From Neisseria bergeri (GTDB lineage Bacteria; Pseudomonadota; Gammaproteobacteria; Burkholderiales; Neisseriaceae), in assembly GCA_003044455.1 (NCBI GenBank), contig POWY01000007.1, forward strand, positions 39,708 to 103,707: 64,000 nt of DNA, in the 5' to 3' direction. Below, piece after piece: positions 17,492 through 25,467 of this stretch. How positions within the stretch are numbered: position 1 is the first letter of the stretch; each line of letters opens with the position of its first letter. Below the pieces are notes generated by a model. It was not told where the DNA came from, ran no database searches, and saw only the letters and a program-made list of their open reading frames with translations. The position numbers and the translations under genes were made by a program.

Positions 17492-18934
17492 ATGCATCAA
17501 ACCTATTATGCCGTACAGCGAGATTTGCTCGAAGCCAACCATCTTTCTCCCGATTTGCTCGCCCAAAGCCTGAGCATTATCGGTGCCAACCATGTCGATT
17601 ATGCCGATATTTATTGTCAGCGCACCGCCTATGAAAGTTGGCATCTGGAAGAAGGCATCGTCAAATCGGGCAGCTTCCAAATCGATCAGGGTGTGGGCGT
17701 TCGTGCCGTTTCGGGCGATAAAACTGCTTTTGCCTATGCTGACAGCCTGTGTATTGATTCGATCAACCGCTCTGCTAAAGCCGTTCGCGTGATTGGTGCG
17801 ACCGGTGGCGAGGCTAGCGTCAAAGTGCCGACACCTGCCTACGGCAAGCCTGTCCACATGGCGATGGATCCTATTGCCAGCCTTGATTCCGCTGCCAAAG
17901 TCGCGTTGTTGAACAAAGTCGAAACGCTGGCCAAAGCCGCCGATCCGCGTGTCGTGCAAGTGATGGCCGGTTTGACCTGCGAATACGATATGGTGTACAT
18001 CGCCCGTTTGGACGGTAAACACGCCGCGGATATTCGTCCGATGGTGCGCCTGAACGTTACCGTCATCGCCAAACAGGGCGACAGGCGCGAACAGGGCAGC
18101 GCGGGCGGCGGCGGACGCTACGACTTGGCTTATTTCGATGAAACCCTCGTGCGGCAGTTTGTCGATTCCGCCGTCAAACAAGCCCTGATTAATCTCGAAT
18201 CCCGTCCTGCGCCTGCCGGTGAGATGACCGTCGTTTTGGGCAACGGCTGGCCTGGCGTGTTGCTGCACGAAGCGGTCGGACATGGTTTGGAAGGCGATTT
18301 CAACCGCAAAGAAACCAGCGTTTTCTCCGGCCGAATCGGCGAGCGCGTGGCCGCCAAAGGCGTTACCGTCGTTGACCAAGGTAATATTGCCGACAGACGC
18401 GGCTCGCTCAATATCGACGACGAAGGCAACGAAACCCGCCGCACCGTATTGATTGAAGACGGTATTTTGGTTGGCTATATGCAGGACGAAACCAACGCCC
18501 GCCTGACGGGTACGCAATCGACCGGCAACGGCCGCCGCGAAAGCTACGCCTCCGTCCCTATGCCGCGCATGACCAACACCTTTATGGAAAACGGCGGCTA
18601 CGAACCTGACGAAATCATCGCGTCCATCGACAAAGGCATTTACGCCGTCAACTTCGGCGGTGGACAAGTGGACATTACCAGCGGCAAATTCGTGTTCAGT
18701 GCATCCGAAGCGTGGTGGGTGGAAGGCGGCAAGCTGCAATATCCCGTCAAAGGCGCGACCATTATCGGCAACGGCCCCGAAGTGCTGAAACACGTCTCCA
18801 TGATAGGCAACGATACTGTGTTGGATAGCGGTGTCGGCGTGTGCGGCAAAGAAGGGCAGAGCGTCCCCGTCGGCGTGGGACAACCGACCTTGCGGATTGA
18901 TGCCGGACTGACCGTGGGCGGTAGCGAAATCTGA
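17492..18934 (+). CDS. tldD: Metalloprotease TldD
   Basis: Partner of PmbA/TldE in a zinc protease that trims unfolded peptides. The HExxxH motif is HEAVGH at residues 259-264, with the downstream zinc Cys in VGVCGKEGQ and the C-terminal SVPVGVGQPTLRI. The ATG at 17492 gives 480 residues, the E. coli length; the frame upstream overlaps the promoter. A TATAAT at 17455-17460 is a good -10. pmbA is not in the window. Confidence 0.96.
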   Translation: MHQTYYAVQRDLLEANHLSPDLLAQSLSIIGANHVDYADIYCQRTAYESWHLEEGIVKSGSFQIDQGVGVRAVSGDKTAFAYADSLCIDSINRSAKAVRVIGATGGEASVKVPTPAYGKPVHMAMDPIASLDSAAKVALLNKVETLAKAADPRVVQVMAGLTCEYDMVYIARLDGKHAADIRPMVRLNVTVIAKQGDRREQGSAGGGGRYDLAYFDETLVRQFVDSAVKQALINLESRPAPAGEMTVVLGNGWPGVLLHEAVGHGLEGDFNRKETSVFSGRIGERVAAKGVTVVDQGNIADRRGSLNIDDEGNETRRTVLIEDGILVGYMQDETNARLTGTQSTGNGRRESYASVPMPRMTNTFMENGGYEPDEIIASIDKGIYAVNFGGGQVDITSGKFVFSASEAWWVEGGKLQYPVKGATIIGNGPEVLKHVSMIGNDTVLDSGVGVCGKEGQSVPVGVGQPTLRIDAGLTVGGSEI

Positions 18935-18948
18935 CGCGGAATCCGGCA

Positions 18949-18982
18949 CGATGCCGTCTGAAAGGTTTTCAGACGGCATCGC
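18949..18982 (+). terminator. Terminator of tldD (inverted DUS)
   Basis: GCCGTCTGAA (18953-18962) and TTCAGACGGC (18968-18977) with a tight loop lie 18 bases after the stop. The T-run is weak. Confidence 0.75.
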
Positions 18983-19083
18983 CTTATTCTTTTTTCCGAT
19001 GTTTGATATTCCCAAGCATTCTTTAACATTATCTTGCAAGTTCATTAGAATACCGCCTTTCGTTAAGCTGATTTCTGATTCTG

Positions 19084-19743
19084 ATGAACTGGCCTTATTT
19101 AATCGATGCCGTACCCAAATTCGCCGATGCGGCAAAGTTGACGCTGGAATTGTCCGTTTACGGCGTTGTTTTGTCGTTGCTGTTCGGCCTGCCCGTCGCC
19201 GTGGTAACGGCATACCGCATCCGCCCCTTCTACGCATTGGCACGCACCTATATCGAGTTGTCGCGCAATACGCCCCTGCTGATCCAATTGTTTTTCCTGT
19301 ATTACGGCCTGCCGAAAATGGGCATTAAATGGGACGGTTTCACCTGCGGCGTGATCGCACTGGTTTTCTTGGGCGCAAGCTATATGGCGGAAGCCATCCG
19401 CGCCGGTATTTTGGCCGTCCCCAAAGGACAGATTGAAGCGGGCAAGGCCATCGGTTTGAGCCGCTTTCAAGTCTTCCGCTATGTCGAATTGCCTCAAGCA
19501 TGGGCGATCGCCGTTCCCGCCATCAGCGCAAACGTATTGTTTCTGATGAAAGAAACATCTATCGTCAGCGCAGTCGGCATTGCGGAATTGTTGTTTGTTA
19601 CCAAAGATGTGATTGGTATGGACTACAAAACCAACGAGGCATTGTTCCTGCTGTTTGCCGCTTATCTGATTATCCTGCTGCCTGTTTCTTTGTTGGTGCG
19701 GCGATTGGAAAACCGCATACGGAGGGCGAACTATGGCGTTTGA
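19084..19743 (+). CDS. Polar amino-acid ABC transporter permease 1 (cysteine-type)
   Basis: A 219-residue inner-membrane subunit of a HisM/GltK-type importer. The N-terminal TLELSVYGVVLSLLFGLPVAV and the SRNTPLLIQLFFLYYGLP motif are diagnostic, and the EAA loop (IEAGKAIGLSRFQVFRYVELPQA) that docks on the ATPase is near residues 119-141. Its gene overlaps the second permease by 11 bases. The cluster permease-permease-ATPase-lipoprotein matches the gonococcal system whose binding protein (Ngo2014) I recall as a cysteine receptor. Confidence 0.9.
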   Translation: MNWPYLIDAVPKFADAAKLTLELSVYGVVLSLLFGLPVAVVTAYRIRPFYALARTYIELSRNTPLLIQLFFLYYGLPKMGIKWDGFTCGVIALVFLGASYMAEAIRAGILAVPKGQIEAGKAIGLSRFQVFRYVELPQAWAIAVPAISANVLFLMKETSIVSAVGIAELLFVTKDVIGMDYKTNEALFLLFAAYLIILLPVSLLVRRLENRIRRANYGV

Positions 19744-20401
19744 CTGGCTTTTTGAAGGAAAAAATGCGGCACGTTTGGGCGAAGGTCTGCTCTTGACGGC
19801 ACAAATTTCTTTAATCTCTGTTGCGGCCTCTTGCGTATTGGGGACGCTGTTCGGCCTGGTTTTGCGTTCGCGCAACCGGCTTGTCCGCCTTATCGGACGG
19901 TTTTATCTCGAAACCATCCGCATCGTGCCGATTTTGGTGTGGCTGTTCGGCCTGTATTTCGGTTTGTCCGTGTGGACGGGCATACACATCGGCGGATTTT
20001 GGGTCTGCGTTTGGGTTTTTACGCTTTGGGGCATAGCCGAAATGGGCGATTTGGTGCGCGGCGCATTGGAATCGATTGAAAAACATCAAGTCGAATCGGG
20101 CTTGGCACTGGGTTTGAGCCGCCGTCAAGTGTTCCGCTACATCGAATTGCCGCAAAGTGTCCGCCGCGCTTTGCCGGGGGCGGTTAATTTGTTTACGCGA
20201 ATGATTAAAACCAGTTCGCTCGCCTCGCTTATCGGCGTGATTGAAGTGGTCAAAGTGGGGCAGCAAATTATTGAAAACTCTCTGCTGACGCAGCCCAATG
20301 CCTCATTTTGGGTTTATGGCCTGATTTTTATGCTGTATTTTTTATGTTGCTGGCCGCTGTCGCTGCTGGCGGCAAAGCTGGAACAAAAATGGGAACACTG
20401 A
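19733..20401 (+). CDS. Polar amino-acid ABC transporter permease 2 (cysteine-type)
   Basis: A 222-residue partner permease. It has the same family marks: LLLTAQISLISVAASCVLGTL at the N-terminus, an IRIVPILVWLFGLYFGL motif in place of RNTPLLIQ, and the EAA loop VESGLALGLSRRQVFRYIELPQ. Two different permeases indicate a heterodimeric pore. It ends one base before the ATPase gene, so expression is coupled. Confidence 0.9.
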   Translation: MAFDWLFEGKNAARLGEGLLLTAQISLISVAASCVLGTLFGLVLRSRNRLVRLIGRFYLETIRIVPILVWLFGLYFGLSVWTGIHIGGFWVCVWVFTLWGIAEMGDLVRGALESIEKHQVESGLALGLSRRQVFRYIELPQSVRRALPGAVNLFTRMIKTSSLASLIGVIEVVKVGQQIIENSLLTQPNASFWVYGLIFMLYFLCCWPLSLLAAKLEQKWEH

Positions 20402-20402
20402 T

Positions 20403-21134
20403 ATGGCTTTATTGAGCATCCGCAAGCTGCACAAACAATACGGCAACGTAACCGCCATCCAATCTTTAGACTTGGACTTGGAAAAAGGCGAAGTCATCGT
20501 ACTGCTGGGCCCGTCCGGCTGCGGCAAATCCACCCTCCTGCGCTGCGTCAACGGTTTGGAGCCGCACCAAGGCGGCAGCATCGTGATGGACGGCATCGGC
20601 GAATTCGGCAAAGACGTTTCCTGGCAAACCGCCCGGCAAAAAGTCGGTATGGTCTTTCAAAGCTACGAACTGTTTGCCCACATGACCGTCATCGAAAACA
20701 TCCTCTTAGGCCCGGTAAAAGTACAAAACCGCAACCGCGCCGAAGCAGAGGCTCAAGCCGACAAATTATTGGAACGCGTCGGTTTGTCCGACCGCAAAAA
20801 CGCCTATCCGCGCGAACTTTCCGGCGGACAAAAACAGCGCATCGCCATTGTCCGCGCCCTGTGTCTGAATCCGGAAGTGATTTTGTTGGACGAGATCACC
20901 GCCGCACTCGACCCCGAAATGGTGCGCGAAGTCTTGGAAGTGGTTTTGGAACTCGCCCGCGAAGGGATGAGTATGCTCATCGTAACCCACGAAATGGGGT
21001 TCGCCCGCAAAGTTGCCGACCGCATCGTCTTTATGGACAAAGGCGGCATCGTCGAATCGTCCGACCCCGAAACCTTCTTCTCCGCACCAAAAAGCGAACG
21101 CGCCCGCCAATTTCTGGCAGGTATGGACTACTGA
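20403..21134 (+). CDS. Polar amino-acid ABC transporter ATP-binding protein
   Basis: A 243-residue GlnQ/HisP-type ATPase. Walker A is LGPSGCGKST near residues 37-46, the Q-loop is VFQSYELF, the signature is LSGGQKQR, Walker B is EVILLDEITAALD (Thr replaces the common Pro/Ser in DEPTSALD) and the switch His is in VTHEMGFA. It powers the two permeases upstream. Confidence 0.92.
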   Translation: MALLSIRKLHKQYGNVTAIQSLDLDLEKGEVIVLLGPSGCGKSTLLRCVNGLEPHQGGSIVMDGIGEFGKDVSWQTARQKVGMVFQSYELFAHMTVIENILLGPVKVQNRNRAEAEAQADKLLERVGLSDRKNAYPRELSGGQKQRIAIVRALCLNPEVILLDEITAALDPEMVREVLEVVLELAREGMSMLIVTHEMGFARKVADRIVFMDKGGIVESSDPETFFSAPKSERARQFLAGMDY

Positions 21135-21207
21135 TTTACCGCAAACCGTCCGAACCCCTTTCAGACGGCATTTCATCCCAAGCAAACATTCAAAAAGGAG
21201 ATTCCCA

Positions 21208-22071
21208 ATGAAACTGAATGCCAAACTCAAAGCCCTTTTGGCTTCCGCCGCCATCGCCGTCGGTCTGACCGCCTGCGGAGGCGGCAGCAGCGGCTCCGGC
21301 GATGCCCAATCTTCACAAAGCAGCGGTGCGGCAACCGTTGCCGCCATCAAGGAAAAAGGCGTGATCCGCATCGGCGTATTCGGCGACAAGCCCCCGTTCG
21401 GCTATGTTGATGCCAACGGCAAAAACCAAGGCTTTGACGTTGAAATCGCCAAAGACCTCGCCAAAGACCTGCTCGGCAGCCCCGACAAAGTCGAGTTCGT
21501 CTTAACCGAGGCCGCAAACCGCGTCGAATACGTCCGCTCCGGCAAAGTCGACCTCATCCTCGCCAACTTCACCAAAACTCCCGAACGCGCCGAAGCCGTT
21601 GATTTCGCCGATCCCTATATGAAAGTGGCGTTGGGCGTGGTTTCCCCCAAAGGCAAACCGATTACCGACATTGCGCAACTGAAAGACCAAACCCTGCTGG
21701 TCAACAAAGGCACGACCGCCGACGCTTTCTTCACCAAAAACCATCCCGAAGTCAAATTATTGAAATTCGACCAAAACACCGAAACCTTTGACGCGCTGAA
21801 AGACGGACGCGGCGCGGCACTCGCCCACGACAACGCCCTGCTGTGGGCGTGGGCAAAAGAAAACCCAGATTTTGAAGTCGCCATCGGCAACCTCGGCCCT
21901 GCCGAATTTATCGCCCCCGCCGTTCAAAAAGGCAACGTCGACCTCCTGAACTGGGTCAACGGCGAAATCGCCGCCATGAAAAAAGACGGCCGTCTGAAAG
22001 CCGCCTATGAAAAAACCCTGTTGCCCGTGTATGGCGAAAAAGTCAAACCGGAAGCATTGTTGGCCGAATAA
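21208..22071 (+). CDS. Amino-acid ABC transporter substrate-binding lipoprotein (cysteine-type, PEB1/CjaA family)
   Basis: A 287-residue lipoprotein. The signal peptide MKLNAKLKALLASAAIAVGL is followed by the lipobox LTAC with Cys23, then a Gly/Ser linker. The mature part is a cluster F/SBP_bac_3 receptor (VIRIGVFGDKPPFGYVDANG, DVEIAKDLAKDLLG, VDLILANFTKTPERAEAVDFADPY). It matches my memory of gonococcal Ngo2014, shown by crystallography to bind L-cysteine. The ATG at 21208 has AAGGAG 8 bases upstream; the open frame behind it overlaps the ATPase and is not used. Confidence 0.9.
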   Translation: MKLNAKLKALLASAAIAVGLTACGGGSSGSGDAQSSQSSGAATVAAIKEKGVIRIGVFGDKPPFGYVDANGKNQGFDVEIAKDLAKDLLGSPDKVEFVLTEAANRVEYVRSGKVDLILANFTKTPERAEAVDFADPYMKVALGVVSPKGKPITDIAQLKDQTLLVNKGTTADAFFTKNHPEVKLLKFDQNTETFDALKDGRGAALAHDNALLWAWAKENPDFEVAIGNLGPAEFIAPAVQKGNVDLLNWVNGEIAAMKKDGRLKAAYEKTLLPVYGEKVKPEALLAE

Positions 22072-22087
22072 GTTTGTTTGACAAGAA

Positions 22088-22127
22088 AATCCGTATCCGC
22101 ATTTGAAGGCGGGTGCGGATTTTTTTT
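22088..22127 (+). terminator. Terminator of the amino-acid transporter operon
   Basis: A 13-bp stem (22088-22100 with 22109-22121, two G-U pairs) is followed by eight T. It lies 17 bases after the lipoprotein stop. Confidence 0.88.
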
Positions 22128-22380
22128 CAGCCGCCGCAAATATCGCAAATTCAAAGGAAAACCAACTATGTCATTGTTTTTTATTTATTCCGTTGTTGCC
22201 GCTTGCGCGGAATAACGGCGGAGCGTTTCTGTTATTCGGATAAATTCCTACGGTATTGAAACGGCGATAAGGGGTTTTCCTTTATTATATAATTTCAATG
22301 CAAAATGATATTTTCTGAATCAGCGTGCCGCAAAGCCGGAAAAAATGTTCGAGCCGCATCGGCGGCAGACGGGATAAAAA

Positions 22381-23202
22381 ATGACGTTTGACGAATGGTT
22401 GGGCTTGTCAAAACTGCCTAAAATTGAAGCAAGAATGCTGTTGCAATATGTTTCGGAATATACGCGCGTGCAGTTGTTGACGCGGGGCGGGGAAGAAATG
22501 CCGGACGAAGTCCGACAGCGGGCGGACAGGCTGGCGCAACGCCGTCTGAACGGCGAGCCGGTTGCCTATCTGTTGGGCTGGCGCGAGTTTTACGGACGGC
22601 GTTTCGCCGTCAACCCGAATGTGCTGATTCCGCGCCCCGAAACCGAACACTTGGTCGAAGCCGTATTGGCGCGCCTGCCGGAAAACGGGCGCGTGTGGGA
22701 TTTGGGGACGGGCAGCGGCACGGTTGCCGTAACCGTCGCGCTCGAACGCCCCGATGCGTTTGTGCGCGCATCCGACATCAGCCCGCCCGCCCTTGAAACG
22801 GCGCGGAAAAATGCGGCAGATTTGGGCGCGCGGGTCGAATTTGCACACGGTTCGTGGTTCGACACCGATATGCCGTCTGAAGGGAAATGGGACATCATCG
22901 TGTCCAACCCGCCCTATATCGAAAACGGTGATAAACATTTGTCGCAAGGCGATTTGCGGTTTGAGCCGCAAATCGCGCTGACCGACTTTTCAGACGGCCT
23001 AAGCTGCATCCGCACCTTGGCGCAAGGCGCGCCCGACCGTTTGGCGGAGGGCGGTTTTTTGTTGTTGGAACACGGTTTCGATCAGGGCGCGGCGGTGCGC
23101 GGCGTGTTGGCGGAGAATGGTTTTTCAGGAGTGGAAACCCTGCCGGACTTGGCGGGTTTGGACAGGGTTACGCTGGGGAAGTATATGAAGCATTTGAAAT
23201 AA
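22381..23202 (+). CDS. prmC: Release-factor glutamine methyltransferase
   Basis: Methylates the Gln of the GGQ motif of peptide release factors. The 273-residue protein has an N-terminal helical domain, the substrate-side RPETEHLVE near residue 83, the SAM motif VWDLGTGSGTVAV near residue 105 and the catalytic NPPY at 176-179. Two DUS are read in frame as MPSE (near residue 164) and FSDGL. The usual prfA neighbour is not adjacent. A TATAAT lies at 22288-22293 in the 5' region. Confidence 0.95.
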   Translation: MTFDEWLGLSKLPKIEARMLLQYVSEYTRVQLLTRGGEEMPDEVRQRADRLAQRRLNGEPVAYLLGWREFYGRRFAVNPNVLIPRPETEHLVEAVLARLPENGRVWDLGTGSGTVAVTVALERPDAFVRASDISPPALETARKNAADLGARVEFAHGSWFDTDMPSEGKWDIIVSNPPYIENGDKHLSQGDLRFEPQIALTDFSDGLSCIRTLAQGAPDRLAEGGFLLLEHGFDQGAAVRGVLAENGFSGVETLPDLAGLDRVTLGKYMKHLK

Positions 23203-23287
23203 TTGTTTGCAAAATTGGCGGGTTTCCCGTTATTGGGTTATGATGTGTTTCGATATGTAAACATTTATAGGTTTGGAGCGATAAACA

Positions 23288-24676
23288 ATGAATGCAGTCG
23301 TAGTTGCCGTAATCGTTATGCTGGTGCTGTCGCTGTCGCGCGTGCACGTGGTATTGAGCCTGACGGTCGGCGCGTTTGTCGGCGGCGCGGTGGCGGGTAT
23401 GCCGCTGCAAAACATTGCCGATGCGGCGGGACAGGTCAGTCAGGCGGGGATTATCCCCGTGTTCAACAAAGGTTTGGAAGGCGGTGCGAAGATTGCGCTT
23501 TCTTATGCGATGCTCGGCGCGTTTGCAATGGCGATTACCCATTCCGGCCTGCCGCAGCAGCTTGCCGGCGCGGTCGTCCGCAAGCTGAACCGGGGCGGTA
23601 TGCCCGACAGCGTGCGTTCGGGCGAGGGCGCGGTCAAGTGGCTGCTGCTTTCCATCATCCTTGTGATGGGCATTATGAGTCAGAACATCATACCTATCCA
23701 CATCGCCTTTATCCCGATGATTGTTCCGCCGCTGCTTTTGGTGTTCAACCGCCTGAAAATCGACCGCCGTCTGATTGCGTGCGTCATCACTTTCGGGCTG
23801 GTTACGACTTATATGTTCCTGCCTTACGGCTTCGGCGCGATTTTTTTGAACGAAATCCTGTTGGGCAACATCCATTCCGCCGCGCCGCAGCTTGATGTGA
23901 AAAGCATCAACGTAATGGCGGCAATGGCGATTCCCGCGTTGGGAATGCTGGCCGGACTCCTGCTGGCGTTTGTCCATTACCGCAAACCGCGCCTGTACCA
24001 AAGCAACAATGCCGATACGGCGGGCAACGCCGATGCGGCAAACCGTCCGCAGCCGTCCGCCTACCGCAGCCTGGTTGCCGCCGCCGCCATTGCCGTATGC
24101 TTTGCCATACAGTTGATGTATGAAGACTCGCTGGTGTTGGGCGCGATGCTCGGTTTCGCCGTATTTATGATGTTGGGGGTCATCAACCGCGACAAGGCAA
24201 ACGACGTATTCGGCGAAGGCATCAAGATGATGGCGATGGTCGGCTTCATTATGATTGCCGCGCAGGGTTTTGCCGCCGTGATGAATGCGACCGGGCATAT
24301 TCAGCCGCTGGTGGAAAGCAGTATGGCGATATTCGGCAACAGCAAAGGTATGGCGGCATTGGCGATGCTGGTGGTGGGGCTTTTGGTAACGATGGGTATC
24401 GGTTCGTCCTTTTCCACTTTGCCGATTATTGCCGCGATTTATGTGCCTTTGTGTGTCGGTTTGGGCTTTTCGCCGCTTGCCACCGTCGCCATTGTCGGCA
24501 CGGCGGGGGCGTTGGGCGATGCCGGTTCGCCTGCGTCCGATTCCACGCTGGGTCCGACGATGGGGCTGAACGCCGACGGGCAGCACGACCACATCCGCGA
24601 TTCCGTTATCCCGACCTTCATCCACTACAACATCCCGCTGCTGATTGCCGGCTGGATTGCCGCGATGGTGCTGTAA
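23288..24676 (+). CDS. YuiF-like Na+/H+ antiporter-family transporter
   Basis: A 462-residue inner-membrane protein with about 11-12 hydrophobic segments. The N-terminal LSLSRVHVVLSLTVGAFVGG block and the C-terminal GIGSSFSTLPIIAAIYVPLC and GDAGSPASDSTLGPTMGLNADGQHDHI blocks match the Na+/H+ antiporter family that includes B. subtilis YuiF. Members may carry amino acids rather than Na+; the substrate is unknown. A weakly hydrophilic loop rich in Asn/Ala lies near residues 238-258. slyX begins at the very next base after its stop. Confidence 0.8.
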   Translation: MNAVVVAVIVMLVLSLSRVHVVLSLTVGAFVGGAVAGMPLQNIADAAGQVSQAGIIPVFNKGLEGGAKIALSYAMLGAFAMAITHSGLPQQLAGAVVRKLNRGGMPDSVRSGEGAVKWLLLSIILVMGIMSQNIIPIHIAFIPMIVPPLLLVFNRLKIDRRLIACVITFGLVTTYMFLPYGFGAIFLNEILLGNIHSAAPQLDVKSINVMAAMAIPALGMLAGLLLAFVHYRKPRLYQSNNADTAGNADAANRPQPSAYRSLVAAAAIAVCFAIQLMYEDSLVLGAMLGFAVFMMLGVINRDKANDVFGEGIKMMAMVGFIMIAAQGFAAVMNATGHIQPLVESSMAIFGNSKGMAALAMLVVGLLVTMGIGSSFSTLPIIAAIYVPLCVGLGFSPLATVAIVGTAGALGDAGSPASDSTLGPTMGLNADGQHDHIRDSVIPTFIHYNIPLLIAGWIAAMVL

Positions 24677-24901
24677 ATGGACGCGGTTCAAGAGTTGGAA
24701 CACCGCATCACAGAGCTGGAAATCCAATCCGCGCTTCAGGAGGACGTAATCGCCGGCCTGAACGCGATGGTGGCGGAATTGCGGCAGACGCTGGATTTGC
24801 AGCAGGCTCAGTTGAGGCTGCTGTATCAAAAAATGCAGGACAGGAATCCCGACGCGCAAGAGCCGTATTCCCTGCGCGACGAGATTCCGCCGCATTATTG
24901 A
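24677..24901 (+). CDS. slyX: SlyX family protein
   Basis: A 74-residue coiled coil (EHRITELEIQSALQEDVIAGLNAMVAELRQTLDLQQAQLRLL) with the conserved SLRDEIPPHY tail of SlyX. The molecular role of SlyX is unknown. Its ATG abuts the transporter stop (TAAATG). Confidence 0.92.
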   Translation: MDAVQELEHRITELEIQSALQEDVIAGLNAMVAELRQTLDLQQAQLRLLYQKMQDRNPDAQEPYSLRDEIPPHY

Positions 24902-24971
24902 TGCGCCGCCGTATCCGGATTTCCTTAAAAAAAGCTGTGTTTGAATATTCCGACGATGCAAACCTAAGATA

Positions 24972-25126
24972 TATAGTGGATTAACAAAAATCAGGACAAG
25001 GCGACGAAGCCGCAGACAGTACAAATAGTACGGAACCGATTCACTTGGTGCTTCAGCACCTTAGAGAATCGTTCTTTTTGAGCTAAGGCGAGCCAAAGCT
25101 GTACTGGTTTTTGTTAATCCACTATA
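24972..25126. repeat. Correia repeat enclosed element (CREE), full-length
   Basis: A 155-base element bounded by the 26-base type inverted ends TATAGTGGATTAACAAAAAT and its reverse complement, flanked by TA. The internal blocks (CAGTACAAATAGTACGG, the hairpin GGTGCTTCAGCACC) are those of standard CREE. Such elements are non-autonomous MITE-like repeats that can carry promoters at their ends or be RNase III sites. It lies between slyX and the candidate sRNA. Confidence 0.95.
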
Positions 25127-25244
25127 ACTTTAATCAGTCGGACAAAATGCCTTTTATCCGATGGAACCGTTTTCCGCCCGAACGGAAATAAGCGGCTTCC
25201 CCCGCTGCAAACAGATAAAACCAACCGGGTATTCAAACACAGCC

Positions 25245-25282
25245 AAAAAAAAAGCCGTCCGAACCCAAAGGGGACAGACGGC
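25245..25282 (-). terminator. Terminator of the candidate sRNA or moeB-like gene
   Basis: On the minus strand GCCGTCTG (25282-25275) pairs with CGGACGGC (25261-25254), followed by nine T (25253-25245). The 5' arm is eight bases of a DUS. Confidence 0.85.
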
Positions 25283-25344
25283 CAAACACATTACGGGGAA
25301 AACGTCTTACTCAATGAGTCTGCGAAACAGACATTGCTAAAACA
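25245..25344 (-). ncRNA. Candidate small RNA with homopolymer-tracted promoter
   Basis: On the minus strand a TATAAT (25356-25351) is followed by about 100 untranslated bases and a strong rho-independent terminator with T9. The body has a small hairpin GTCTGTTTCGCAGAC (about 25327-25313) and the pyrimidine stretch TTTTCCCC. No open frame fits. Alternatively it is only the 3' untranslated end of the moeB-like transcript, which runs in the same direction. The 5' end is an estimate. Confidence 0.45.
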
Positions 25345-25367
25345 ACTGCAATTATAAGGTAAGTTTA

Positions 25368-25387
25368 TTTTTTTTTTTTTTTTTTTT
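25368..25387. repeat. Homopolymer of 20 T (20 A on the minus strand)
   Basis: The tract starts 11 bases upstream of the minus-strand TATAAT and covers its -35 region. Tracts of this length are unstable in Neisseria, so length may vary between cells. Confidence 0.9.
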
Positions 25388-25467
25388 GCAAAGAAATGTA
25401 AATTTTTAAATTTTTAAAACCGTTCCTCCGCATCCGTTTGGATACCGTCTGAAACGGCGGCAGGGTT

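Larger units (their letters stand above)
25127..25467. other. Intergenic region between the Correia element and moeB-like gene
   Basis: No protein-coding gene is visible. It contains the candidate sRNA, its terminator and a 20-base T tract, listed separately, and a half DUS near 25446. Confidence 0.6.

Noticed and set aside
17477..19243. A 588-codon minus-strand open frame
   Set aside because: It is antisense to tldD, which has all catalytic motifs on the plus strand.
22167..22214. A 15-codon frame (MSLFFIYSVVAACAE) with an AAAGGA upstream
   Set aside because: Too short to support, with no known leader-peptide function next to prmC.
23168..25024. A 618-codon minus-strand open frame
   Set aside because: It is antisense to the YuiF-like transporter and slyX; its Arg/His/Gln-rich composition is typical of antisense frames in this genome.
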